A DNA stretch of 18,615 nucleotides from DASZHC01 sp035938215 (GTDB lineage: Bacteria; Verrucomicrobiota; Verrucomicrobiia; Chthoniobacterales; JAFAMB01). The DNA is taken from the NCBI GenBank assembly GCA_035938215.1, contig DASZHC010000264.1, forward strand, positions 1-18,615, in the 5' to 3' direction. Each line of letters opens with the position of its first letter. Position 1 is the first letter of the stretch. Of this stretch, positions 7,209 through 15,263 are shown piece after piece. The position numbers and the translations under genes are program-made. The notes below the pieces were generated by a model, which was not told the origin of the DNA, ran no database searches, and saw only the letters and a program-made list of their open reading frames with translations.

Positions 7209-8657
7209 ATGGCAAAGCTTACGCCCAAAGCAAAGGGAGTTCTGTTAATTGTTGCGGCCGTTTTCCTGGCGCTGGCCGGAATTCTTGGATTCGGCTCGTG
7301 GTACTACCTCTTCCGCGAGGAGGAGCAGCCCTTTGACTCGGACGAGGAGCACTTTAAGTACGCTTCAATCGGCACGGAGAACCAGGATGGCATTCCGTAC
7401 TGGATCTGGCTGGTGCTACCCCGAGTATTTCCGGAAAAGCTGCCCCGTCCCGGTGGCTATGCGTCGCTGGGTCTGGTCTGGGAGCAAGGCAAGGAAATGC
7501 CCGTCGGTTTTACTAAGAAAACCATTGGATTCGAGCGTGTAGGCCTCACTTGTGCCGCTTGCCATAGCGCTACCTACCGAACCGATCCAAAGGATGCGCC
7601 GGTAATCGTACCGACCGGACCCGGAAACAGATTCGACATCCAGGCCTACCTGCGCTTCCTTTATGCATGCGCCAGCGATCCGAAGTTTAACGCTGGCAGC
7701 CTTCTCAAGGAGATCAATTATAATCACAAGTTTTCCCCTGTCGAAGGATTGCTGTATCGCTTCGTCCTTATTCCGCAGACGAAGAAAGCGCTGTTGGAGC
7801 AGAAGCGTGAGTTTGCATGGATGGATACGCACCCGCGCTGGGGGCCGGGACGGATTGATCTTTTCAATCTGGTCAAGTTCCGCGTGTTGAAGATTCCGGT
7901 GGACGACACGATCGGCAACTCCGATATGATGCCGATCTGGAACCGCAAGGCGCACGAGGGTCAGGCGCTGCATTGGGACGGCCTGGAAAGTTCGCTGGTG
8001 GAAACCATCCGAACTGGAGCCATTGGCGACGGTGCAACAAAGGATTCACTCAACATCAAGGGGCTGGAGCGGGTCGAGAAATTCATATCCGAACGGCCGC
8101 CGCCTGCATATCCGTTTGCAATCGATCGTCAACTGGCGGAGCGCGGTCAACAGGTCTACGCACAACAGCAATGTGGTACGTGCCACGCGCCGGAAGGCAA
8201 GCGGACCGGGACGGTGATTCCGGTAGGGGAACCTGGGCTTGGTACTGACCGCCACCGTCTCGATATGTGGACGCAACAAGCCGCCGATAAATACAACCAC
8301 TTTGCGACAGGTTATTCCTGGGCGTTCCACGATCTGCGAAAGGTCGTGCCCGAAGGTTATCAATCCGTCCTCCTCGAAGGCCTCTGGTTGCGCGCGCCGT
8401 ACCTGCATAATGGTTCCGTGCCTACCTTGGCTGCGCTGCTGACGCCGCCGGACGCTCGACCAACGAAGTTCTTCCGCGGCTATGATATTTATGATCAGGT
8501 CAACGTGGGGTTTGTTGCAGAGGGCTCCGAAGCGGAGCGAGTTGGGGTTGAATATGACACCAACCTGCCCGGCAACGGAAATCAGGGCCACACCTACGGA
8601 ACCGATCTGCCCGAGGACCAGAAAAGAGCGTTGATTGAATTTCTGAAAACCCTATAG
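7209..8657 (+). CDS. Di-haem c-type cytochrome, MauG/RoxA-like (copy 2)
   Basis: 482 residues; AAGAGGA (7194-7200) lies 8 nt before the ATG. It is a paralogue of the preceding gene along its whole length: a signal anchor at about 10-34, GIPYWIW near residue 61, haem sites CAACH (C115-H119) and CGTCH (C322-H326), YLHNGSVPTL, and a C-terminal PGNGNxGHxYGTDL segment. The pair arose by duplication but has diverged in the region between the two haems: where copy 1 has WDGNNTSVDERN, this copy has WDGLESSLVETI. That points to different active-site environments rather than redundancy. The protein should be periplasmic or face the periplasm, tethered by its N-terminus. The exact substrate is unknown. 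Confidence 0.87.
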   Translation: MAKLTPKAKGVLLIVAAVFLALAGILGFGSWYYLFREEEQPFDSDEEHFKYASIGTENQDGIPYWIWLVLPRVFPEKLPRPGGYASLGLVWEQGKEMPVGFTKKTIGFERVGLTCAACHSATYRTDPKDAPVIVPTGPGNRFDIQAYLRFLYACASDPKFNAGSLLKEINYNHKFSPVEGLLYRFVLIPQTKKALLEQKREFAWMDTHPRWGPGRIDLFNLVKFRVLKIPVDDTIGNSDMMPIWNRKAHEGQALHWDGLESSLVETIRTGAIGDGATKDSLNIKGLERVEKFISERPPPAYPFAIDRQLAERGQQVYAQQQCGTCHAPEGKRTGTVIPVGEPGLGTDRHRLDMWTQQAADKYNHFATGYSWAFHDLRKVVPEGYQSVLLEGLWLRAPYLHNGSVPTLAALLTPPDARPTKFFRGYDIYDQVNVGFVAEGSEAERVGVEYDTNLPGNGNQGHTYGTDLPEDQKRALIEFLKTL

Positions 8658-8743
8658 CGAGGTCTATATGTATCTCTTCACACACGTCGAAAATCTGGCG
8701 TAGTGGCTCTCCATGACCGGAATTAACTGCGTAAGGTGCTTAG

Positions 8744-9178
8744 ATGAGTGATCCGAATCCCCTACTGAAAAGGCGCATCACGTGGCTTAGTTGGGTCGTG
8801 ATCGTTGGTGTCCTTATTAACATTATTGGAATGGCGCTGCCGTTTGTTTTTGCACCCCAGTGGTATCTCGATTTCTTCGGCCTGCCCGGTGGCGGCGGAT
8901 CGGTGATCTGGATGCGGCAAGCGGGTCTCCTGCTGCTTTTCATTTCGATTTTGTACCTTCCAGGTGGCATAGACCCTTTGCGTTACATTTGGAACGCGTA
9001 CTTTGCCGTGCTGGTCCGGATGTCAATCGGCCTCTATTGGCTGTGGCTCGTCTTTTTTGCCGGACAGACTCGCGCCTTTCTCAAGTTCGGGATTCTCGAC
9101 TGCTCCTATGCGGTATTGAACGGAATTCTGCTTTGGCTGGCTCTGAAGGCGCGCAATGATCCGAAATCCTCGAACTGA
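8744..9178 (+). CDS. Small four-helix membrane protein, function unknown
   Basis: 144 residues with AAGGTG (8733-8738) 5 nt before the ATG. Four hydrophobic segments are clear (about 13-36, 56-73, 82-106 and 112-134), with a Gly-rich loop (GLPGGGG, residues 46-52) between the first two and a charged tail. I do not recognise the family. It starts 86 nt after the second cytochrome gene, and its end overlaps the next gene by 23 nt. Its place among membrane-anchored cytochromes suggests a partner role at the cytoplasmic membrane, for example anchoring or quinone/haem handling, but no motif supports a specific one. Confidence 0.75.
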   Translation: MSDPNPLLKRRITWLSWVVIVGVLINIIGMALPFVFAPQWYLDFFGLPGGGGSVIWMRQAGLLLLFISILYLPGGIDPLRYIWNAYFAVLVRMSIGLYWLWLVFFAGQTRAFLKFGILDCSYAVLNGILLWLALKARNDPKSSN

Positions 9179-9461
9179 GCGAAGACCATGGCCGCCGCCG
9201 GAACGCTTTGCGAACATCAAGTTCTGGCTCGGGCCCGCGTTTATCGACGCCAACCTCCCCGCCTCCGATTACATCTATCGGGATGGTTGCCCGGCAAACG
9301 CGCACGCCGTACTCACCGACGGCTACCGCGACTGGGTCAACGGCGAGCACGAAACCCGCGGTCATTTTGCTTATCGACAACTGGTTTGGTTTTTGAAGAC
9401 CCGCTTATACAATGAGTCACTTCCCGAACCTGTATACGCAGTAAACCCCAGAAGATCATGA
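9156..9461 (+). CDS. Small conserved-looking protein of unknown function
   Basis: 101 residues. The ATG lies inside the end of the membrane-protein gene, with GAAGG (9145-9149) 6 nt upstream. Its stop overlaps the next gene in an ATGA arrangement (9458-9461). Both junctions are typical of translational coupling and are the main evidence that it is real. The sequence is rich in aromatic and charged residues (FANIKFWLGPAFIDAN, GYRDWVNGEHETRGH, AYRQLVWFLKTRLYN), soluble, with no signal peptide and no domain I can name. It could be a regulatory or accessory subunit of the cluster; no function is claimed. Confidence 0.6.
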   Translation: MIRNPRTERRPWPPPERFANIKFWLGPAFIDANLPASDYIYRDGCPANAHAVLTDGYRDWVNGEHETRGHFAYRQLVWFLKTRLYNESLPEPVYAVNPRRS

Positions 9462-10960
9462 GAAGATTGCGTCTACTCGGTAGTACCGGTGCACCGCCGG
9501 CGCCGAACATTCGGCGAAAATGGATCGTGCGCTTTTTTTGCGTACTGCTGCCTCTTATCACGATAGGTAGTTGGAGCTGCGCGCCGATCTTGCCCAGTTA
9601 TGTCAAACCGACTGGTGCGGCTAATATCCTTCATGACGGTCACGATTATAAACTCGCGGCGATTGAGTTCGGTGAGCTCGGGAGTTACGCGGATCCGTTC
9701 CGGCACGAACTTCAAAACACCATTCAGTTGTTGAAGAAAGCAGACCGGCCGCTGCTCGTCGTTTACATTCATGGCTGGCTCAATAATGCCACCTCGGACG
9801 ATGTCGGCAGCTTTAAAGGATTTCTCAGCCGGTTATCCCAATCCAAACAGGTGCAAAGCCATCACTACACCGTGTTTGGTGTTTATTTCGCCTGGCCAGG
9901 TAAAAGTCTGGAGATCCCCTACCTCTATTATTTAACTTTTTGGAACCGCAAACAAGCAGCAGAACGGATCGCTAGCAACGGCGATTGTATCGATGCCATC
10001 GAACAGCTCTCGTACGTCACTCGACTCCGCCCATACAATTACGTCTTCCTAATCGGCCACTCGTTCGGTGGCCTGATTTTGGAACGAACCGTCGCACATA
10101 CCCTCCGCACCTTGGAAGGTTTGCAAAATGTGAAACCGCCCTGGGATCTTGCGCTGATGCTGAACCCAGCATCCGACTCCGTACTAACCAGGCAAATCGT
10201 AAGCGATCTTCAGAGCCTTTACAAGTATTCCGATAAACCCGTTTCCGGCAACCTCTTGCAATGGGGCGGCCAGTTCAGCCCGATCAGCGGAAGCGGCAGT
10301 TTCATCCCAGAAAACCAGCCCACAGTCGTGGAGCTGCAATCCGAAAACGATATCGCAACCGGTACTTTTTTCCCGATCGGCAGCAAGGCCGGGGTTCTCG
10401 TCAACGGCCACTGGAATTGGAACCAAGTGAAAGTGCCGGCAACGGATGAAACCCTCTCGGAACGCGAGTTCTATTTAAATACACCTGGGAATGATACGTA
10501 TTTAGTTAACTATGAAATCGAGCACCCAAATCCGGAGGACGCTTTGCTGAACAAGTTGAAGAATGACCCGGAAGGGCGGGATGCATTTGAATATAATCTA
10601 GACCATAATCCGGTGGGCGGCATTTTCTACACCAGCGCGGCTCGAGATGCCGACACCGCGGCCATCTCAGGACGCCTCAATCAATCCGCTCACCAGAGCC
10701 CAAAGAATGTCCCGCAAGTCTGGCAAATCCGGTTTGTCGACAGTCACGACAAGTACAAAGGTGTCCACGTGCCCTTTTGGATCGTTCGTGTCCCGGCTGA
10801 GATCATTAACAATCACGGCGGTATCTGGAGCGATAATAATATGGCCATGATGGCCGCCATCTTTCGGATGCACCGACCGATCCTACCAAACAACGCGATC
10901 GCTCCGGCAAAATCTTATGTATTGCCCTTGCCACCCCAGCTAAAAGCTCCGAACCATTGA
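9458..10960 (+). CDS. Alpha/beta hydrolase, exported or lipid-anchored
   Basis: 500 residues. The start is coupled by ATGA overlap to the preceding gene. A basic N-terminus and hydrophobic helix (about 22-38) run into GSWSC-A (C41), a loose lipobox, so it may be a lipoprotein. The alpha/beta hydrolase fold is shown by VVYIHGW (H105-G-W, oxyanion region), then LIGHSFGGLI with nucleophile S202 in a canonical GHSxGG elbow. The C-terminal 250 residues contain no recognised domain; the catalytic acid and His cannot be assigned with confidence. As the last gene of the block, it could release or modify an acyl chain (esterase, lipase or amidase). That fits a pathway working on fatty acids but is inference from position. 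Confidence 0.82.
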   Translation: MRRLRLLGSTGAPPAPNIRRKWIVRFFCVLLPLITIGSWSCAPILPSYVKPTGAANILHDGHDYKLAAIEFGELGSYADPFRHELQNTIQLLKKADRPLLVVYIHGWLNNATSDDVGSFKGFLSRLSQSKQVQSHHYTVFGVYFAWPGKSLEIPYLYYLTFWNRKQAAERIASNGDCIDAIEQLSYVTRLRPYNYVFLIGHSFGGLILERTVAHTLRTLEGLQNVKPPWDLALMLNPASDSVLTRQIVSDLQSLYKYSDKPVSGNLLQWGGQFSPISGSGSFIPENQPTVVELQSENDIATGTFFPIGSKAGVLVNGHWNWNQVKVPATDETLSEREFYLNTPGNDTYLVNYEIEHPNPEDALLNKLKNDPEGRDAFEYNLDHNPVGGIFYTSAARDADTAAISGRLNQSAHQSPKNVPQVWQIRFVDSHDKYKGVHVPFWIVRVPAEIINNHGGIWSDNNMAMMAAIFRMHRPILPNNAIAPAKSYVLPLPPQLKAPNH

Positions 10961-10961
10961 C

Positions 10962-11753
10962 TCAGTTCTTCATCAGTCGATAGGCAAGGGCCGCCGCCCA
11001 GGTACGCGGCATCAAACGCATACTCCAGGCCATGAAGGCGTTCAGGCGGCCGGCCACAATGACTGCCCTTTTTTCCAGAAGCGCTTTGAGAGCTATTTCG
11101 GCGACCTTGGCGCTCGGCATGATAGTCATGCGTTGATATAGGGTCTGACGTTGACCGGCCACTTGGAAGAATTCAGTGGCAGTCACCCCAGGGCAGGCGA
11201 CCGTGCAGCTCACGCCGGTACCACGCAGTTCGTGATTGAGTGCCACACCAAAGGAAAGAACGTAGCTCTTGGCTCCACCATATGACGCGTAGATCGGCAC
11301 AGGCTGGAAAGCGGCGGTGGAAGCAATCAGCAGAATCCGGCCCCAGCGGCGCACGATCATCCCCGGCGTGAATAGCCGAGTCAAATGGCTGAGCGCCACG
11401 ATATCGATCTGTAACATTTCATTCACACGCTCCCAGTCGGATTCCGCGAATTTGCCGAACAAGCCGAAACCGGCATTGTTTACGAGCAGATCTACCTGCC
11501 AGCCCTCCGTCTCAAGTTCCCGATACAAACGTTCCTGGGTGGGAGCATCGGAGAGATCGGCCGGCGCAACACGAACCTCGATTCCGTGACGATCGCGCAC
11601 TTCCTTGGCCACCCGGTCCAGCGCGTCTCGCCGACGTGCAACCAGGATTAGATTGGCGCCGCGTCGCGCAAGTTCACGCGCATAATCGACGCCCATTCCG
11701 CTGGATGCGCCGGTGACCAGTGCCGTACGTCCCTTCAATTCATCACTCATCAT
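10962..11753 (-). CDS. Short-chain dehydrogenase/reductase (SDR)
   Basis: 263 residues, with a second possible ATG directly after the first. Classical SDR features are complete: cofactor motif TGASSGMG (14-21), NNAG (92-95), and the catalytic set S145, Y158 and K162 (YGGAK). A basic pair after the second strand (ARRR) favours NADP(H). The C-terminal RLNAFMAWSMRLMPR region is amphipathic and resembles membrane-associated SDRs acting on lipids or long-chain carbonyls. It follows the lipase-like gene by 35 nt on the same strand and converges with the plus-strand block, with one base between the stop codons and no visible terminator. No clear ribosome binding site is seen. Substrate unknown; a lipid carbonyl or alcohol is plausible. 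Confidence 0.88.
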   Translation of the reverse strand: MMSDELKGRTALVTGASSGMGVDYARELARRGANLILVARRRDALDRVAKEVRDRHGIEVRVAPADLSDAPTQERLYRELETEGWQVDLLVNNAGFGLFGKFAESDWERVNEMLQIDIVALSHLTRLFTPGMIVRRWGRILLIASTAAFQPVPIYASYGGAKSYVLSFGVALNHELRGTGVSCTVACPGVTATEFFQVAGQRQTLYQRMTIMPSAKVAEIALKALLEKRAVIVAGRLNAFMAWSMRLMPRTWAAALAYRLMKN

Positions 11754-11788
11754 CTATAGAAGAAAAAGACGCGTTTTGTGCTACTGCA

Positions 11789-13273
11789 TTAGGTCCGCAC
11801 GATCATGTAAATGTCGGGACTGGGTACACGTACAAGCTGGACGTCGATGACGGTGGTTCGATGCGGTTGGATGAGTCTGACGAGGTTTTCCGTTGAAAGT
11901 GGTATTCTCAATGGGACGTAAGTAACCGATGGATTGCGGTTGGGAGTGAGTGGTTCGATTGCTGTGATTTCAAGTGCAAAGTTCTGCACACTGTCCAGCA
12001 GGTAAACCCAATCATTTTTGTTCTTATCAAATCGGTTTGTCCGCAGATAAAAAGTGATGACGTTGCGAGATACATCACTCACGACTACATCCTCGATCAA
12101 CTGTTGAATAGGCGTGGTTTCAGGTAGTTGTTGATTGGATACGAAGAAGATATCGGCGTTATCGATTGGGATCGACTGACCATCTTGATCTCGCAGTCGA
12201 AAAATGACCTGAGCGTGTGCGTCGTATTGGTTACGTTGGTCGACCAAAAAATTGAAGAGGCTTGGGCCTAGCGTCCTTCGTGCTAAATCATAGCTCGTCT
12301 CAGTCTCCTTGTGGAATAGATCAACGACTGCAGACCATTGCGTGGTAGAGCGCTCCGGCACAGCCAAGGCGGTTTTGATAAGACGCTGGACTTGAGCCTT
12401 CGTCTCCGAGCCAGAAACGATACCGTATTTATCGCCGGTATGGGCGCACTGGTAGGGGATCGCGAAAGGTATCTCTGGTCTGTCGAAGAACGGTTGAGAA
12501 ATTTGCGCAATTTTGTAGAATTCGGGGAATGGCTGCTTTGAGTTGGCCTTGGAGAGCGCGGATTGGATATCGGTCCAACGCAAGGTATATGTATCTGGGG
12601 CGGGAACTATGTTCAAGTAGTTGAAATTGAGATTGCTCCCGGACACGCGGACAGTACCATCGGACCCATCCTCCTTTGCATAACGGACTGGGATGGTAAA
12701 CCATTCTGGATCGGCCTGCGTGCCCACGAGGATGTATTCCTGAACCAAGTAGTCTTCGAGCATCCGATTTCCGTGCTCGATGAAATGGAGATGTACGTCG
12801 AGTGTCTGGCTCGAGCCGAACTCCAGAGCTTGGAGTACCTTGAATCCCCGCTGAGCACCGTGTTCGAAGACGAAACGCCCCCATCGGGCGACCTGTCCCT
12901 CGCCAATGATGGCCCAGCCGCTACCGAAGTTTGCACCGGCGAGATGGATCAGATTACGTATCGGGGATGGCTTTGGACTGAACAACTTGATCCAGTTCCG
13001 GACCACCAACGCTCCAGTGCTGTGAATAATCGGGTTGAAGCCCGATCGGAGCAATTCGGGGTACTCTTGATTCAAAACGCGGTCGAGAGCACGGGCAATG
13101 TCAAGGATAGATACAGAGTCGTTCAGAGAAACATACCTCGATAGATTGATGTCGACGACCGGGTATGATGCCTTTAAATCGTCAGCCAGACTGCCGTAGA
13201 TGTTCCTGATCGAGTCGTGATCGGTTTGTGGGCTTTCCGCGCTATATCCGTGGATCAAAAGGATCGGTGTCAC
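11789..13273 (-). CDS. Lipase-like alpha/beta hydrolase with long C-terminal region
   Basis: 494 residues, GTG start with a GGGGA stretch about 8 nt upstream. The N-terminus begins directly with the first hydrolase strand, ILLIHGYSAES (oxyanion H8-G), without a signal peptide. The nucleophile elbow is IIHSTGALV with S85, so the usual first Gly of GxSxG is Ile. HLAGANFGSG follows, as in lipases of the LipA/lecithin-acyltransferase type. The segment around HTGDKYGIVSG could supply the catalytic His. About 180 C-terminal residues are rich in beta strands (QVIFRLRD, VITFYLRTN, VQNFALEI, VIDVQLVRV) and may form an added beta-sandwich. It is the first gene of a two-gene unit with the SDR. Substrate unknown. 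A start slightly upstream is possible, but no in-frame ATG was seen. Confidence 0.8.
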   Translation of the reverse strand: MTPILLIHGYSAESPQTDHDSIRNIYGSLADDLKASYPVVDINLSRYVSLNDSVSILDIARALDRVLNQEYPELLRSGFNPIIHSTGALVVRNWIKLFSPKPSPIRNLIHLAGANFGSGWAIIGEGQVARWGRFVFEHGAQRGFKVLQALEFGSSQTLDVHLHFIEHGNRMLEDYLVQEYILVGTQADPEWFTIPVRYAKEDGSDGTVRVSGSNLNFNYLNIVPAPDTYTLRWTDIQSALSKANSKQPFPEFYKIAQISQPFFDRPEIPFAIPYQCAHTGDKYGIVSGSETKAQVQRLIKTALAVPERSTTQWSAVVDLFHKETETSYDLARRTLGPSLFNFLVDQRNQYDAHAQVIFRLRDQDGQSIPIDNADIFFVSNQQLPETTPIQQLIEDVVVSDVSRNVITFYLRTNRFDKNKNDWVYLLDSVQNFALEITAIEPLTPNRNPSVTYVPLRIPLSTENLVRLIQPHRTTVIDVQLVRVPSPDIYMIVRT

Positions 13274-13327
13274 ATTCGTTGTCCCCGGAGAACTTTCCCG
13301 ATACCTCGTGGTGAGATCGAATGTGAC
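13269..13327 (-). promoter_or_regulatory. Inverted repeat spanning the hydrolase start codon
   Basis: A perfect 10-bp inverted repeat, GTCACATTCG (13269-13278) and CGAATGTGAC (13318-13327), brackets the 39 nt upstream of the GTG start. In the mRNA the start codon lies in the 3' arm, so a hairpin could hide it. As DNA it could be an operator. Function is inferred only. Confidence 0.35.
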
Positions 13328-13840
13328 CCTCGGATCTCTTTGAGTGTCGCTTGCCGTTCTGTGTTCATGAGAACCCTTGATGGTCGGTCACGTTCCGACG
13401 ATCTCATAACTATCCACGACATTTACCAAATTCCCAAAAAATGTAAATGTTTCAGTATGGTCGCCGCTGCCTGGGGGAGTGATATACGAGGTTGCGAATG
13501 CCTCTTCCGTGCCAAGTGATCGGCCCGCCGTTTCTTTTTACCAAAAAAACTAAACAGCTCGTTTGAGAGAATTGTCATCGATTCGTCGCCGGGAAATCCA
13601 TTTGGGATTCGTCCTCACGCTCATGCTGTACTCACGCCCACCCGAAACCATGTCCAAATCGGTTGCCGAAATTCTCTCGATTCTCTCTATCCGACAGGCC
13701 TTGATATCCGAGGTATACCTCTGTGCAAGGCAACTAATCGTCCGAACTCGGAGCTGTTATACAAGCCTCTACCGAGACGCTGACTCACCGAAAGCCAAAT
13801 AACATCGACAATTATTTTTTCAAGTTCGCGCATAAGCGGC
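13274..13840. other. Intergenic gap between urease operon and hydrolase-SDR pair
   Basis: About 570 bp without a convincing gene. Plus-strand frames of 79 and 100 codons begin at non-ATG or antisense positions and show no family features. No tRNA, rRNA or strong terminator was recognised. The A/T-rich stretch near 13535-13556 and the inverted repeat at 13269-13327 are the only structures noted. Confidence 0.5.
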
Positions 13841-14467
13841 CTAAGTGAGCAACCCTTGCTTCTCGAGAAATCTAATGATATCGGCGAGCCCGGTTTGTGC
13901 CTTGAGATTACACATCACGAATGGCCGTTCTCCTCGCATTTTCTGTGCATCGTTACGCATGAGATTGAGATCGGCGCCGACGTAGGGAGCTAGATCAATC
14001 TTGTTAATGACTAGCAGCTCGGATTTGGTGATGCCCGGCCCACCTTTTCGTGGAATCTTTTCACCGCCTGCTACGTCGATAACATAGATAGTCAGGTCTG
14101 CCAGTTCGGGGCTGAATGTTGCGGCAAGATTGTCTCCGCCGGATTCGATGAAAATAATATCCGCGTCCGGGTATTTCCCCAGCATTCGTTCCACAGCTTC
14201 CAGGTTGATCGAAGCATCTTCGCGGATGGCCGTATGCGGGCAGCCTCCGGTTTCAACCCCAAGAATTCTCTCTTCGGGAAGCGCTCCGGCAATCGTAAGC
14301 AAGCGCTGATCTTCCTTGGTGTAAATGTCGTTCGTGATCACCACGATGTCGTACCGGTCGCGCATCGACTTACAAAGCATCTCCACGAGCGTCGTCTTTC
14401 CAGATCCCACGGGCCCCCCAATGCCTACGCGCAGAGGCGGATTAAGCTTTGTACGTTTGTTCATCAT
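13841..14467 (-). CDS. ureG: Urease accessory GTPase UreG
   Basis: 208 residues, the family's usual length. P-loop GGPVGSGKT (17-25), the metal-binding C76-P-H78 motif in ETGGCPHTAIRED, the ESGGDNLAATFSPELAD switch region, and NKID (155-158) for guanine recognition are all present. UreG hydrolyses GTP to drive nickel delivery into apo-urease in a complex with UreF and UreD, taking nickel from UreE. It is the last urease gene in the window, 100 nt after ureF. The two tandem ATGs (14467 and 14464) are equivalent candidates. No His-rich N-terminal tail is present, so UreE's tail probably supplies nickel storage. Confidence 0.97.
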   Translation of the reverse strand: MMNKRTKLNPPLRVGIGGPVGSGKTTLVEMLCKSMRDRYDIVVITNDIYTKEDQRLLTIAGALPEERILGVETGGCPHTAIREDASINLEAVERMLGKYPDADIIFIESGGDNLAATFSPELADLTIYVIDVAGGEKIPRKGGPGITKSELLVINKIDLAPYVGADLNLMRNDAQKMRGERPFVMCNLKAQTGLADIIRFLEKQGLLT

Positions 14468-14511
14468 CGTTGATGGTCTGCTCGGACACTACCGCGTGCG
14501 CTGATCCGGGC

Positions 14512-14542
14512 CTCACGCAGAGGGCGCAGAGGAACGCAGTGG
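14512..14542. repeat. Degenerate cgcagag-type repeat in the ureF-ureG spacer
   Basis: The 100-nt spacer contains CACGCAG, AGGGCGCAGAGG and AACGCAGTGG in succession: three imperfect copies of a roughly 10-nt unit built on CGCAG. Similar cgcagag-rich stretches are known as dispersed intergenic repeats in several bacterial phyla. It separates two genes that usually lie close together and is probably a later insertion. Confidence 0.5.
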
Positions 14543-14567
14543 AAGACAGGACGAGATTTGAGGTTTC

Positions 14568-15263
14568 TCATGATCGAAAGAGTCGTGAATATTGATTTTC
14601 ATGCCGGGCGGCAAGAATTCCAAGATCCGGCGCGAAAGTGCGGATTTCATCAGGAGCGATGACTAGCGCGCGTCGCACTATCTCGGGGATGAAAGCATGC
14701 ATTCCGAAGAGGATTTTTTGGCCTGCCATTTGCCCCAAAGGGACGGCTTTGACAGCTGCAGCTACCTGGTTTTCAACCCACGTAAAAGCGTAGGCTGCTA
14801 GGGCGGACTCGTGATCAATCCCAAGCGCCATGGCTGCGAACGCAAACGCGGTCGGCAGGGCGATCGGCTTCAATATTGCTAATTGAGCTCGTCGTATCTG
14901 ATCGCTCCACGCCAGTCCGGTAGCGAGCTGAGAAAGAGACCAACCCATTTGCTCGGTTTCCCGGCGCAATTCCGATGTTTCTCTGCTCGCTAGAAAGACG
15001 GCGTTCAATCTTTGCAATTCTGAGAAATCATTGATTTCCCAATGGCGAAGGAAGAGTGCCAGCATTGGAAGTTCGTTGACCGCGAGAACGTGCCGCAATC
15101 CCCCTTCAATCCAATGGCGAGCTGTAGTGGCATCATGAATGATGCGAGCGTCGACGGCTGCTTCCAGACCTTGCGAATAACTGAATCCTCCAATCGGTAA
15201 CGCCGGCGAGGCAAGGTGCAAAAGCGTTGTGAGCTTATGAATGCTCGGGATCGGGCGGTTCAT
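14568..15263 (-). CDS. ureF: Urease accessory protein UreF
   Basis: 231 residues from the ATG at 15263. The frame stays open to 15440, but that would add 59 residues antisense to or overlapping ureE with no family similarity, so the shorter start is chosen; it also gives the usual UreF length. Family features: LLHLASPALPIGGFSYSQGLE near the N-terminus, TARHWIEGGL, and the all-helical C-terminal region ending near ARHENQYSRLFRS. UreF bridges UreD-bound apo-urease and UreG and acts as a checkpoint on GTP hydrolysis during active-site assembly. It overlaps the ureE 3' end by 29 nt, so translation is probably coupled to ureE. No strong ribosome binding site is visible. Confidence 0.94.
   Translation of the reverse strand: MNRPIPSIHKLTTLLHLASPALPIGGFSYSQGLEAAVDARIIHDATTARHWIEGGLRHVLAVNELPMLALFLRHWEINDFSELQRLNAVFLASRETSELRRETEQMGWSLSQLATGLAWSDQIRRAQLAILKPIALPTAFAFAAMALGIDHESALAAYAFTWVENQVAAAVKAVPLGQMAGQKILFGMHAFIPEIVRRALVIAPDEIRTFAPDLGILAARHENQYSRLFRS

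Noticed and set aside
10958..10964. Shared bidirectional terminator at the convergent gene ends
   Set aside because: The stop codons are one base apart and no hairpin with a T-run was found around them.
12563..13144. Plus-strand 193-codon frame opposite the lipase-like gene
   Set aside because: Entirely antisense to a gene with clear hydrolase motifs; a shadow frame.
13563..13802. Plus-strand 79-codon frame in the large gap
   Set aside because: Begins with TTG without a ribosome binding site and has no family-like pattern.
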